This document shows positions 52,306 through 63,852 of a DNA stretch of 64,000 nt, piece by piece. The position numbers and the translations under genes are program-made. The stretch's first letter is position 1, and every line of letters starts with the position of its first letter. The notes under the pieces were generated by a model. The model made no database searches and was not told the DNA's origin. It saw nothing but the letters and a program-made list of their open reading frames with translations. Source of the stretch: Hoplostethus atlanticus (lineage: Eukaryota; Chordata; Actinopteri; Trachichthyiformes; Trachichthyidae); NCBI GenBank assembly GCA_034670405.1, contig JAXDDX010000211.1, positions 62,001-126,000 of the forward strand, given 5' to 3'.

Positions 52306-52380
52306 GGGTGTATAGCTCAGTGGTAGAGCATTTGACTGCAAGAGGTCAAGAGGTCCCCGGTTCAACTCCTGGTGCCCCCT
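52306..52380 (+). pseudogene. tRNA-Cys-like copy 3, insertion in anticodon arm
   Basis: 75 nt instead of 72. The anticodon arm reads TTGACTGCAAGAGGTCAA, which can only form a stem with an 8-nt loop and no standard anticodon. Acceptor (GGGTG) and T stem (CCCGG/CCTGG) each carry a mismatch. Confidence 0.8.
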
Positions 52381-52547
52381 GGGAATCATCACAACGAACA
52401 GCCATCTCATGATGAGCCTGACAGAGACCTTTAATTTGAAAAAGAAGATGCTCAATGTTTCAAAACTGCCTTGGAAGTGAACACCGATGTTTGTGTGCTT
52501 GTTCTGCATTTTCCTCTCATGCATTTACCCAGAATGCATCCAGAAAG

Positions 52548-52590
52548 AGGGGGTATAGCTCAGTGGTAGATCATTTGATCCCTGGGAATC
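52548..52590 (+). pseudogene. tRNA-Cys-like copy 4, internal deletion
   Basis: The first 33 or so nt match tRNA-Cys (with TAGATC for TAGAGC). After TTTGAT the sequence jumps to the 3'-flanking CCCTGGGAATCGTC, deleting the anticodon, variable and T arms. Confidence 0.85.
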
Positions 52591-52664
52591 GTCATACCTA
52601 GTTAGCCATCTCATTTTGGACCTGCCAGTGACCTTTATTTTGAAAAAGAAGATGCTCAAAAAGA

Positions 52665-52736
52665 GGGGGTATAGCTCAGTGGTAGAGCATTTGACTGCAG
52701 ATCAAGAGGTCCCAGGTTCAACTCCTGGTGCCCCCT
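52665..52736 (+). tRNA. tRNA-Cys(GCA), copy 5, intact
   Basis: 72 nt, GGGGGTA/TGCCCCC acceptor stem (one G-T pair), anticodon loop CTGCAGA with GCA anticodon, B box GGTTCAACTCC. It is flanked on both sides by the same spacer sequence found after the other copies. Confidence 0.95.
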
Positions 52737-54250
52737 GGGAATCATCACAATGGACAGCCACCTCATGAACCTGCCAGAGACCTTTATTTTGAAAAAGAAG
52801 ATGCTTCATTTTTAAAAACTGCCTTGAAACTTAACACCGAGGTGGGAATCACCACAGCTAGAAAGCAAAGTAGTTGACTCAACATTTCCGCAAAATCTTA
52901 TATAACGGATAACTGATATCAATTCTGACTGCAGAGGTTTATTATCCGCTATATCAAAGGCCTCTAACAGGACAGGTTGGTAAAAGCGCTCCAAGGAAAC
53001 ATTTTTAGATGATTTATCTATGAGCTGTCCATGCTTTTTCCTGTTTATTTCTCCATAACCACACTGCCATCTGTTGGAATAAGTTTAAACTTACTTGTTA
53101 AGACCTTCTGCCCATCCTAGAGGTTTTTAATCACAAGGGGGTTATTATTTTTTATCACAACCATATTTAACGTAGTATTAGGGGTATGCAACCACAGTGC
53201 TCATCATACAGACATTTGGAGTTTGTTAGTAACTCAACCAGTTACTCTCTCATCAAGTGTGAGCAGGCAATGTAAACTATAGAATTTTTGCTGCCTTCAT
53301 GTGCTCCTTGTAAGCTCTGACTTCAGAGTTGTGAAGTTGTTACTACAACTTGTAACACAGAGAAGTGCTTTGGGTTGGAAATAACAACAAATGGAGCCCT
53401 GTAACAACAGTATGTTGATTTGGTGGCTGCAGTTTTATTTTAGAAATCAATCACTACTGAGATACTTTATGTTGCAGGGACAGATTTAAGAAGAGAAAAT
53501 GTGCACAAAGCATGCAGTTTGTTATTACCTTATAAATAAACCTTTGGATAATTCTAACTATGAAATATTATTGTCATTAATACATATTTGTATATCAGAG
53601 AAATGTTGTACTTATTCTTTTTTTTGTTGTATTTTTGTTTATTTGGTTTTGTTTATTTTTATTTGATACATTACTTATTTCGAAATTATACTGATTACTA
53701 TAAATATTATTTGTAAATAAGTGGCACTATTACTACAGGAAATATATTATTTTATTGTTATTGTTATTATTTCTGAAGCGGAACTATTAAAAGGCGCTGG
53801 TGTTTGACGTCGGTGTTGGAACCCAAAGATGACAATAACAGGAACCGGCAGGAGGCGCCCCCTCTGCTAACGTTAGTACACTCAATTAATTGGAACACTT
53901 AGTTTTATTTCCTCAAACTAATTCTAGTTTTGTTCTAGGGTGTTACAATAGTATAAACACTTCTTATTTAAAAAAAAATAAACTTAAGTTAGAGAAATAC
54001 CACACAAGTAGATAAACAACTTATTAGCTTCTCTTGTTGTCATCACCAGCTTGGCGTGCCCTGATGATGTCCCGATGAAGTTGTCTTGCAAAATAGTTTA
54101 CATACCTGTTAGAATAAAACTTAAGACCTTTTACGAATCGTTAGTTTCTTCTGGTAAATTCGGCATATCGATAATTCACCAAGCAGCACTTTTATTCAAC
54201 AGAATCTCGATTTTTGCCTGCTCGCTTACGCCCGCCACGACGCTGGGTTA
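52737..54250. other. Intergenic between tRNA array and nhej1
   Basis: AT-rich. A last degenerate spacer copy (AAGAAGATGCTTCATTTTTA) follows tRNA copy 5. No gene recognised. Confidence 0.45.
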
Positions 54251-54299
54251 TTTCTGTGGAAGACTGTGGGAAAAACAGGAGATCCCATTCTAAAAGTTG

Positions 54300-54400
54300 A
54301 TATTTTGGTGAAATAATTGCTGCTTTGTGTATCTAATGGATGCCGAATTGAAGACCATCTCCACAGAATACGTGAAAGATCTTAAGTCCTGGTCAGCCAG
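54300..54400 (+). other. Candidate first exon of nhej1
   Basis: GGTCAGCCAG|GTATGT is a good splice donor. The ATG at 54336 opens a frame (MDAELKTISTEYVKDLKSW) that stays open to the donor in phase 2, which does not match the most natural acceptor of the next exon (phase 0 at 55173). It may be untranslated leader, or the start of a rival N-terminus spliced at 55202. Undecided. Confidence 0.35.
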
Positions 54401-55019
54401 GTATGTACCTTTACTGAAAAGCGAAGAAACACGAAACTGACAGGTTTTAGAATGGAGTTTGGCGTGACATTGTGCCAATACAAGCGAGAACGGAACATGT
54501 CGGGGCTGAAGCTTGCCCTGGTGTAGTCTCTAACCACTTGCATTCTTTGTTCAGCTTTGGATGGCTGTATATTGTACTCATAAAGTGACTTATTTGGTAG
54601 TTTTGCGATTTCCAAATTGGCATGAGTCAACCTCTGAAACGTGCCCTGTGCTTCAAATGGCAAATGGCGAGAAATACCTCGTTTTTCCCGAAAACAGTCC
54701 CATTACAGATTACCAGAGAGGAGCCGGTAACCCACAGGAGCTGCCACTGCGGTCGCCTTCCAGCAAGGTGGTGATTATGCGGCCGGGACGGCGTCTGTAA
54801 CGCGGCTTTAACAGATCTGAGTCCAGGCTTAGGGGCGCATTCCTTGGAAGTGAGTGATAAAAACACGTATGATAAAAAAAAAAAAGAAAATTACACTCTC
54901 CTTTGGGTGTGGGTGTTCATTGGCATCCAGAAACAATTTCAAAACATGTTTAGACCCACATTATAGTGAAATAGGTGCAACTATGTGCACTTTGCTTCCC
55001 TGACCAGAACTCACTGTAT

Positions 55020-55051
<32 letters not shown>

Positions 55052-55195
55052 GAGTCATCGCTCAAAGCACACTCATTTGAAACAAAACAATCCTGGCACT
55101 ATAGCTTCGATTAAATCATGTAGTCCATCCAAAATGATGTGGCGTCTGTGAACGTCTCTCTTCTCCATCAAGCCTGACTTGGGTTTGCTGCCACG

Positions 55196-56896
55196 ATGGA
55201 GAGCGGCAGGCGGAGCCCCTGCTGAGGTCTTGCTGGAGCGTCCCTGGCTTCCTGTGTGCATCAGTGGCTGCCAGCTCCTCGCCAAGACCTGGTTTGGGGA
55301 AACGGCCTACCACATCCTGCTGACGGACATGCACTGTGTCTGGGAGGAGAGGATGGACTCGGCAGCCATCCAGAGCAGAGCACAGGTATGCAGCGTGGGA
55401 AATCAGCACCAACCACTGGCCAGATGTTTGGCAGTTTTGATAACTTTAACTTAACTGCGTGCTGTGTCCATCCAGGAGCTGAACAGGCGGTTGCGAGCCC
55501 CGGTCAAGGCTTTCTTCTCCCACCTGAGCGAGGTGGTACAGCCCTGTCTGTCGGGGCGTGGCGGCCAATCAGACGACGAGGCCCAGATGACCCTGACGCG
55601 CCAGGAGGACGGCGACATCCGCATGAGGCTGAAGAGCGAGCTGGCAGGGCTGCCCTTCTACTGGGAGTTCCACTGCACCCCCGCCCCCGTGGGATTGGTA
55701 CGACCCCCACTTCAGATAACGTTGATTTACGTTTACACTTTAGGGTTTGTAGATGATGTTCTCCTCCAGATTGATGAGCAGGGACGCAGTGTTTTCAAGG
55801 AGACTTTGACCTCAATCCTGGACCCTGATTGGCCGACAGCTGCTCTAAGTTAAACCTGCTGAGTGACACCTGCTCCAAACTGGCCTGATTGGACAGATTT
55901 CAGGAAGTGTTTAGTGAGGGAGCCAATCAGGACCAAGCCCAGTTGTAACACTTTTACTGGAGTAAAAAGACAAATTCTTCTTTGATTGTCTTTGATCAAT
56001 TTGACATTTTCTTTTTAATATGAGACATTTTAAACGAATAGTTCACCCCAAAATGAAAAGTCAGTCGTGACCTACTCGCCCCCATTTCAGTCAAAACTCC
56101 ACTGAAGTTCATATCAAAACCAAACACACTCATATCTCCTTCTCCGCCTTCTTACAAACTATTGAAGTTAACAGAGCCATTTTTTTTTTTTTTTAAATGT
56201 CCACCATCACATTTCTCCAAACCGCCTATGCAGCATAATCAAAAGCGTTTTGCTCTCCTATATTTCCCTCAGCGGCGTTGCTTCGTTGCCCAACACGCCT
56301 GCTCATGCGCTGAAGTTGCACGACCAACTCGGCGATGAACATCTTAACATTGGCGCCAATGTATTTTTGAAATGACACAAAGGCGTTTCAGACGGTTTCA
56401 AAAGGGTCATTTTGGTTTTGGTTCCATATTTGGGGCCGTTTTGCCCCAGTTTTGGTTCTAGTGAAGGTTGCACTGCTGGTACTGCTCTTGTTTGTATGCT
56501 TTATTATCTTCAAAAGTCCCTATTTTAAACACTGGAGCAACCTGTGTTTGTTCTGAGGGTCATTGGGTCAAATCCAGGTTTTAGATTGCGTTCTCTGCAG
56601 TAGTTGTGGTGATATTCTTTAGGTGTTTAGTTGACGCTGTGATCCAGAAGAGCTCACGGTGAGTGTACAGATAGGTCTGGTGTCCTGCTCAAGGACACTT
56701 CAGCAGGACACAATGGGGGTCAAACCTGTGACCTTTCCACTACGGCGCAATCTGACCATGAGGGTCTAAACTGATGGATCAATATAGAGGAAAACACTGA
56801 TCTGTTACGTAGCGATCACGTCACTACACCGTCTCTTCACTGTGTTACTACTACTGTTACTACTACTACTGTTACTACTACTATTACTAATATTAC

Positions 56897-56932
<36 letters not shown>

Positions 56933-57349
56933 CATATATACAAAACAAATATGTAGTACAACGGACTCAAAGCTCACAGCGACTGAAAGCTCGGCCTAGC
57001 TGTGATCAGTTAGCCCCTGACATCTCATGGTGGTCTCCAGGTGTGTGGTCAGCTGGTGCGCCCCCTGCTGCTGACCAGCAGGCTACTGCAGGGGCAGGTG
57101 GAGCAGCTGGGAAGCCTCCTGGTCAGGAAGGACGCGGAGATCCAGGACTACCGGGAGAACGGAGCCACGCTCAGCAGAGGTACACACACACACAAACACA
57201 CAAAGAAGCTTATAGCATCAAGTGTGTGGGGAAATCGGGGCTATGTAGATATCCAAGTGTGTGTGTGTGTGTGTGTGTGTGTGAACTCAGAGCGCCTGCA
57301 GACAGAAGTTTTCGAAGAGCAAACCTACAGAGAGGACTTCATCGCAAAG
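55196..57349 (+). CDS. nhej1: Non-homologous end-joining factor 1 (XLF/Cernunnos), 5' part
   Basis: Exons seen: 55196-55385 (acceptor probably CCATCAAG|CC at 55173), 55476-55697, 57041-57179, 57291-57349. All junctions after the first exon keep phase; the 3' exons lie beyond the window. Conserved blocks: LLERPWLPVCISG, LLAKTWFGETAYHILLTD, CVWEERMDSAAIQSRAQELN, LRAPVKAFFSHL, LAGLPFYWEFHC, LVRPLLLTSRLLQGQVEQLG, KDAEIQDYRENGATLSR, then RLQTEVFEEQ. They align by eye with human XLF (LQQVWHEQVD, LSGLPFYWNFHC, KDLEIQDYQESGATL): head domain, then the start of the dimerising coiled coil. XLF bridges XRCC4-LIG4 complexes at double-strand breaks. The ATG at 55196 has a strong Kozak context (CCACGATGG), but its frame hits TGA after nine codons; the conserved frame begins 25 nt on, so one surplus base seems present (a CCCC run at 55216-55219). 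Confidence 0.9.
56841..56935. repeat. (CTA)n / (ACT)n trinucleotide repeat in nhej1 intron
   Basis: ACTACTGTTACT units in an imperfect run, directly followed by CCACCACCACC. It yields a spurious poly-Leu open frame. Confidence 0.9.
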
Positions 57350-57446
57350 GTGAGAGGTCAGCAACACACACACACATCATAACACAGCACCCTGCATGTG
57401 TCACAGAGTTTAGGCCTGTCCTCCATCCCACCTACCCCCCCCCCCC

Positions 57447-57481
<35 letters not shown>

Positions 57482-57728
57482 CTTTTCCTGCTCGGTGTCA
57501 CGCTACCCGGCCAGGCTGTTGTTTGGGCCTGTTTTTACCATCCTCACCACTTTGTCCCCGAACGTTAAATGTCTGTGGCGAGCGCGGCGGCAGCCACATG
57601 ATAAAACGTTGTGCCCACTGGAATGGCCCTCGCTCCACCGCTGCCTCTGAAATGAGAGCCCAGGAGGACGCGACTCGAGCCGCGACGCATCGGACTCGGC
57701 CATCAGCACTCCGCTGCCTTTTTTCTTT

Positions 57729-57775
<47 letters not shown>

Positions 57776-57845
57776 CTGTGTGACTCTGTTTACTGTATGT
57801 GGGTGTGGAATTTGTCAACCCTGGCTTCGTTGACCCCTGTCTCCA

Positions 57846-57885
<40 letters not shown>

Positions 57886-58023
57886 TCTGAGTGTGTGTGT
57901 GTGTGTGTGTGACAGTATTTCAAAGCTACCTGTGGAATTCCCGAGGTGTGTCTGCCCTCTCTCTCCCTGCCACCGACTCGGCCTCCATCTCTGATAGATG
58001 GTCGGGGTGTACAGTCACACGTT

Positions 58024-58200
58024 AAGAGGTAAAGAGAGTGATCTGTAACCGGAAGGTCGCAGGTTCGATGCCTGCAACGGTCAGTGTGTCCTTGAGCAAG
58101 ACTGACGTAGGTGTAGTAGAAGTCCCACTTTTTGCCGCTACCAGTGAACTTGCTTTGAGTTACTCTGGATAAGAGCGACCCCGCTGAACACCTAGCATGT
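58024..58200 (+). mobile_element. tRNA-derived SINE in nhej1 intron
   Basis: GTAACCGGAAGGTCGCAGGTTCGATGCC (B box GGTTCGATGCC) is followed by TGTGTCCTTGAGCAAGACTG and the body motif CTCTGGATAAGAGCGACC, a standard fish SINE layout. It is a different copy from the one in the cybb 3' UTR and better preserved. Confidence 0.75.
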
Positions 58201-60211
58201 ACAGTGTGATTCATGTGCAGGCTTCCCAGTGGGAATTTCTGGAATTCATGGAATTTTGACGGATGCGTTCCAGACAGGGAAGGTGTGGGAATTTGATAAA
58301 TTCTCTTGGTGAAGTCAGGGAATTTTACAAATGGGTCTATAGAAAAACAACAGGAACAAACCAGGAAGGAACATTTTACTTCCGGGTCCCGATCTCATCC
58401 CTGACCAGGGCAGTGAACCGACAGATCCCATAGACCCGGGAAACGTGGCCCGCACTGAGAAATCCTTTTTTCTAGCGGATCAAAGTGCAGCGTTTTCTGC
58501 CCTCCGACTCCGTCCACGCCCCCACCTCTTCCTCTTGCTCTTCTACCGAGCGCGGCAAATTCCACCGGCCAGCGACAAGGGCGCCTTCGGACCAAAGTCC
58601 AAACGGACATAAAATGTGTCTGGGAAAAATGTCGCCGGGATATGTCAAAGGGAGAAGAGTTGAGAGAGCTGTTGGTGTGTGTGTGTGCGTGTGTGCGTGT
58701 GCGCGTGTGTGTGTGTGTGTGTGTCAGCCATTGGTTTGTGTCTACATCTGTGGCTGCGTTCACACTGCAGGCCTTCATGCTCATTTCTGAATCTCTGCTC
58801 ATGTCTGCTTTTTGGTTTTTTTTAGACGTCGGTTCACGTCTGCTCTCGGATGTCACCCGTATCAACACCAATACGAACTGATGAAAGACACACGGCAGAG
58901 TAACGACAACAAAAGACGCCACATCTCTTTTTTTTATATACCACATTTCGTAACGTGCCTTCAGTTTTGACCGAAATCCGTTTTTCTCCCCAAATACCAA
59001 ACCGATCGGTTATTTTTCTTCCTCTCCATCACCGTGTCTCGACCTCTGTGCCGACCATCCAAAACGACGACGACCGTCTCAGCCGAGTGACGAGAGATGT
59101 CCTCATGTCGCGTGAGATCAGAACTGCAGACGCTGTGTGAACGTCGCCTCGCCCCCGTCCCGACCGGGAACCCGGTGCGTCACCGACCGGCCCGGCCCTC
59201 CAGATAACGGCCCCTTCACCTCACGCTCACCTCCGCAAACACGCCCGACGGTGACTCTCGCTTCCCGACGCCCCCGCTGAAAGAAAGACTCCCTTTACGA
59301 GCCGGTTGAGATGACACGGCTCATCATCAAAGCGGAAAAAAAAAAAAAAAAAAGCTGCTGAAGGGTATTTTTGGCGGATGATCCTCCCCCCCCCCCCGTT
59401 TGTCTCGCCCACCTCACACATCCCCACCACAATCCTTCCCGTCCACACCGCCGTCTCTCTCTCCCCGGGGCGTCCGACACTAGCACCTTTCTTCACCTCG
59501 CCGCCGCTCGTTTTTACACTTCAGGCGTCGAATGACCTTCACTTCCTGGATCACCCATATGACAGGCAAGCCAATGAGCGAGGTCAAGGGTCAGGAAAAA
59601 AAAAAAAACCCTGTGGTTTTTCTTCCTTGAAGTGACCTTGAAGTTGCCATGGTTATTTGTCTGTTGAGTGGAAAAAAAGATCTTCCCATCACCCCCTATT
59701 TCGTGTGTGTGTGTGTGTGTGTGCACGCAATTGGGGCAAGCATTTCCCACACCAAGGGGCTGAAAGGTTGTGTAGAAAAAAAAAAGATGGAGGTAAGAGG
59801 GACAGTGAGAGAGAGATGATGACAGGAGCAGCGCTTTTATTTTCTACCCCGGCTTTCCATGGAAGCCCCCCCTCCCCCCCTACCCCCCTTTTGGCCACCA
59901 CACAAACACCCCACCCAGCTCAGGTCAACATTTACATGGGCGGAATTAGCCTGCTCTTCCCACTGATACACACACACACACACACACACTTTTTTTTTTT
60001 TTGACTCGGGCATAGCTGGTCATAGAGCTGTAGGGTGAAAAAAAAATGCTTAGATCGTTTTAGGATCACATCAGCTTCCCTCTGGACCTAAATTTGGAGT
60101 GTGTGTGTGTGTGTGTGTATGTGCGCATGTGTGTGTGTGTGTGTGTGGTGGCAGCAGCCCATGACTGTGACCTGGCAAGGGGAGTGTCTGCTTGTCCACA
60201 CAGCACCGGCA

Positions 60212-60389
60212 GTGACGCATGCCTTTTGGTTTTGAGAGCAGAGAGAGTGTGTGTGTGTGTGTCACTGAGGGTGCTTTTTATCTTTGTGTGTGTATATATA
60301 TGTGTGTGTGTGTGTGCGTGTGCATGTGCCTCGGCACACGCCTGGCCCTGCTGTGGTGACGCATGCCTTGGGGTTTCGGCGCTGAGTGC
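60212..60389. repeat. Paired GTGACGCATGCCTT motif around a GT-rich core
   Basis: GTGACGCATGCCTTTTGGTT at 60212 and GTGACGCATGCCTTGGGGTT at 60356 lie 144 bp apart in the same orientation, separated by GT microsatellites. Flanking bases also match partly (CAGAG / GCAGA). Confidence 0.8.
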
Positions 60390-63300
60390 AGAATAACATT
60401 GTGACAGTGGGAGTCGGTTCCCTGGAGGCCGGCCGTGCAGCGGCACTACGGTTGTCAACGTTAAATTGAATTGTCACTGTTTGGGAAAGTCGCCCGCATC
60501 CTGTTTCGAGTGCCGGCGGCTTGACGGTCCCACGGCAACTATGCAGTCATGTGACACGTGCATGTTAGCGGGCGCTCAGACTACACAGGATCACATAATG
60601 CGGCTTCCTAATTGGGTGTTTCTGCAGATTTCTTACTCCAGATTTGGTGTTTTTCTTACTTGAATTCACAGTTTTTACGGTCGAGCCTGTTTTGTGATTT
60701 CAAAGAAGCGTGGGCCCCGAGTAAGAAAATCACCGTCCTTGCCCTCTGGAGAGATGTGTTCCTCCTGACAAACGCCATATAGTGATTGTACGTGATCTTT
60801 CCACCGGGCTGGCATCGGCGCTGCTGTTTGTGTAACACAGCCTCGAAGTCAAATACTGATATCTGCTTGTCTGAGTTAGGAGCCGGACAGGAAACGTCTT
60901 TTTTTTTTTTTTTTCATCCTCAGACCACAGCGGCCGATGGATTCCAAAATACACACTTGGACTGTTTTACCAGTCGGAGTGGAAAAGAAACTCCAGATAT
61001 CGGTTGGTTTCATGCCAAAGTGCCCGGCGAAGTAGAAAAAGGTGAGGGGTTCGGCGTGTGCTAGCTCAGACGCTACTAGCGCGCGATAGGGCTAAAGGCA
61101 GCAGGGTGGACCCAGGTTCAAGACCCTCATCAAGACCCCTGACAAGGAAGGAGGGAGGAGATGAGGAGGCGAAAAGGTGGCAGGGATGAGCATCGGCCGG
61201 TACTTCTCTCTCCTTCGCCTCCTCTCTTCTCCCTCCTTTTCTCTGTTCCTCTTCCCCTCTTTTCTCTCCTTCCCTTCCCTCTCCCTGTCTTCTCTCTCTC
61301 CTCTTCAGTAAATCATTGACCGCCGCTCCCACGAACGCCAGCGAGAGGCTCTTTATCACACATACCTGAGGAATTCAGGGCCTAGGTGGCAAGTGGGCGG
61401 GGCCGGGGCCACAGTCGAACCGTCAGACAACACAGGCCCCAGTCACGGTGGCGGGGGGCCCCTCCTTCACCCAGCGGCTGTGGGCGCTCACATTGGCATT
61501 ACAGCGGCGTGCCATGTAGATGTTGAAATCCGGCCTTTTTGTTGCACGTCATCTTCTCCACACAGGAAGTGGCGAATTGAAACGTAGGAGCAAAATACTC
61601 GCTTGACTCACCAGACGTTTGATCTCTCGTCCCATTTGGTGTGAAGCGTCACAGACCCGGACCGGGTCGGGAAACGTGAGCGTGCCGCGTGCAGTTCACT
61701 GACAGTCACGTTACAGGATTTCTGGAGATTGAGGTCCTTTTAAATTTGAAAACGTTACCGCGCGAGAAGAGAACTAACATTTTCAGGCTGGAAAAGCGTG
61801 GAAGATGAACTTAATAACTTCCTTGAAAAGCTTTGGAAGTCTGGAAGCGTTCCATCTCAACGCATCGCTATAATAAATACATTGAGGGGAAAAAAGAGTA
61901 AATCAAAACGTAAACAAAGCTCGGCGTGGGGCGATGGTTTTTCAGCAGGGGGCGCCATACACACAGTGAGTCTTCTAGATGTCGTGACCGAGACTGGGTC
62001 TGTCGGCGTGTCTTGTGTACGTATCGATAAAGGTTTGGAGTCAGCTGGCTGTGATGATCAACCTTTACAACAGAAAAGGAAGCTACGTCTGTTTGCCTTT
62101 GTCGGCAGTACGCTTTAGAGAGTGACTGTTTCTCTTCATGTCTTATTGGTAAGTGGAAGTGTGGAAGCTGATTTGTGGAGGTGTGTGCTATCCACCGCTC
62201 CCCCTGTGGAAGAGGGGGGAGGGCATGTGCCGCCATGGGGAGGAAGATGGCCTCTGCCCTGGGCCCAGTAGTCATCCTTAACTGATAGCCATGTAATGCT
62301 CTAATAACCGCCTTGAGGCCCCTTCGTAGGGTTCAGGGGAAGAGTGAAAGATGGGAAAACTCAGATCGTCCTCATCCCTCCCTTTCTCTCATCCCCGCTC
62401 ATCCCTCCCTCCCTCCCTCCCCTCTTAGTTGCACACAGTTTCCACAGGGTTGTCCCCAGGGCCGGGGCCTGTAATTAGGGCCTCTGCGGCCTGGCTGCTC
62501 TGCGCCGCTCTCCCCCTCTCAGCCCTTCAGCTGCCGGCCGCTGGGCAGCTCCCGCTGGGCCGAGCCCCAGGCCTGGACGGGGCAAGTGTGGCATCCCGCA
62601 AAAGAGATCATGAGACAGTGAGGCAGCGCAGCAACACAACACAGCAGCAGCAGCAGCAGCAGTCTGTCAGCATGTGAGCACGCCGGATGCAATTTGCCGG
62701 TCCCTGTTATGTTACTCACTCTTTCATTTGTCCCGCTGCATTTGGAGTTCCAGCTCTTCACACTTGCCAGTGGGGACGGCTTGTTGTTATATAGCGGCAC
62801 GATGTGAGTGACTGGTCCAGGAGGGGTTGGTGATGACACGGCATGGTGCAAGCAGGTAGCGAGCTAGATGGTCAGTCAGTCCAGTCAGATGTCATGGTGG
62901 TGTATTGGTGGTCACATGAACTCTGTTGGTCCGGTTTGGCTCCGATTGACAGCGTCGTCTTTCTCGTCGCCGCGACTGGAAATGGGCCGACGGGAAACAG
63001 CGAGCGGGGACAAAGGGAAGGTAGAGGGAAACACCGGATGGCGTCGGGCCAGAGAGGAAGAGAAGACGGGGTCTGGGCGAGGTGGACGGGGAGTGGAGAC
63101 AGATTTATGGGGTAAATGTAAAGTGAGGCGGCGACTCGGGTGGATCCTGAAACAATACCATTAAGACTTCACCTGTTTTGCCAGCCGCCTGCCAGGTGTG
63201 TGTGTGTGTGTGCGTGCATGTCCACACACACTTAACTACCATAGTCACTTGAGTACTGTCTGGTCCCATTAACTAATGAAGAGCTTCTCTGGTCCTCCCA

Positions 63301-63818
63301 GTATCTGCAGCACTACTAAGTGATGAAAAGGATCTAATATATTGAATTGATTCCCGATTTATCTCGTCAGCCAATTTAGGACGGAAGTGTGTTTCTTATC
63401 GATACTGATGAAGCCTGCAGGGCCCAAAGTGGCCCCTCCATCATGAGGTTATATACCTGGAACGGATTCTGCCTGAGGGCAACTCTGCACGGACCCCGAA
63501 GGACGTGGGTCAGGGTTCAACCGGAAGTGACACGCCGGTACTCGGGGCAGGAAGCTGAGGTCAACACCAGAGACGACGAGGAGGAGAGTACATATGAGAC
63601 ACACCGGCACCAGGGCCCTTGAAAGCGGCCCCTGGAAAACAACAACAGCAGCCCGTCTAAAAGCGGAGCTGTTTACCAGCTAATAATAGGGCAGCATCAA
63701 CACGCCGCCCCCTTCCTTTCACCCCCTTTCACCCTGCCTCCCTTTCTTGGTCAAGCTGTGGGCAGGGTGAGATGCCAGGGTTGATGCCCTTCAGTCTGCC
63801 GGCTTTTATGAAGGAGGG

Positions 63819-63852
63819 GGGGTGAAATGGGGGGGGGGGGGGGGGGGGGGGG
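63819..63852. repeat. Poly-G run, 20-plus bases
   Basis: An almost uninterrupted G run of about 23 bases after a shorter GGGGGGG run. It can form a G-quadruplex; its length is also likely to be inaccurate in any assembly. Confidence 0.9.

Noticed and set aside
54051..54293. 80-aa plus-strand open frame before nhej1
   Set aside because: No family resemblance, no usable splice donor at its end, and it lies in the presumed nhej1 promoter region.
56842..57783. 313-aa plus-strand open frame beginning with poly-Leu
   Set aside because: It strings together a trinucleotide repeat, an nhej1 exon in the wrong frame and several CA/GT runs.
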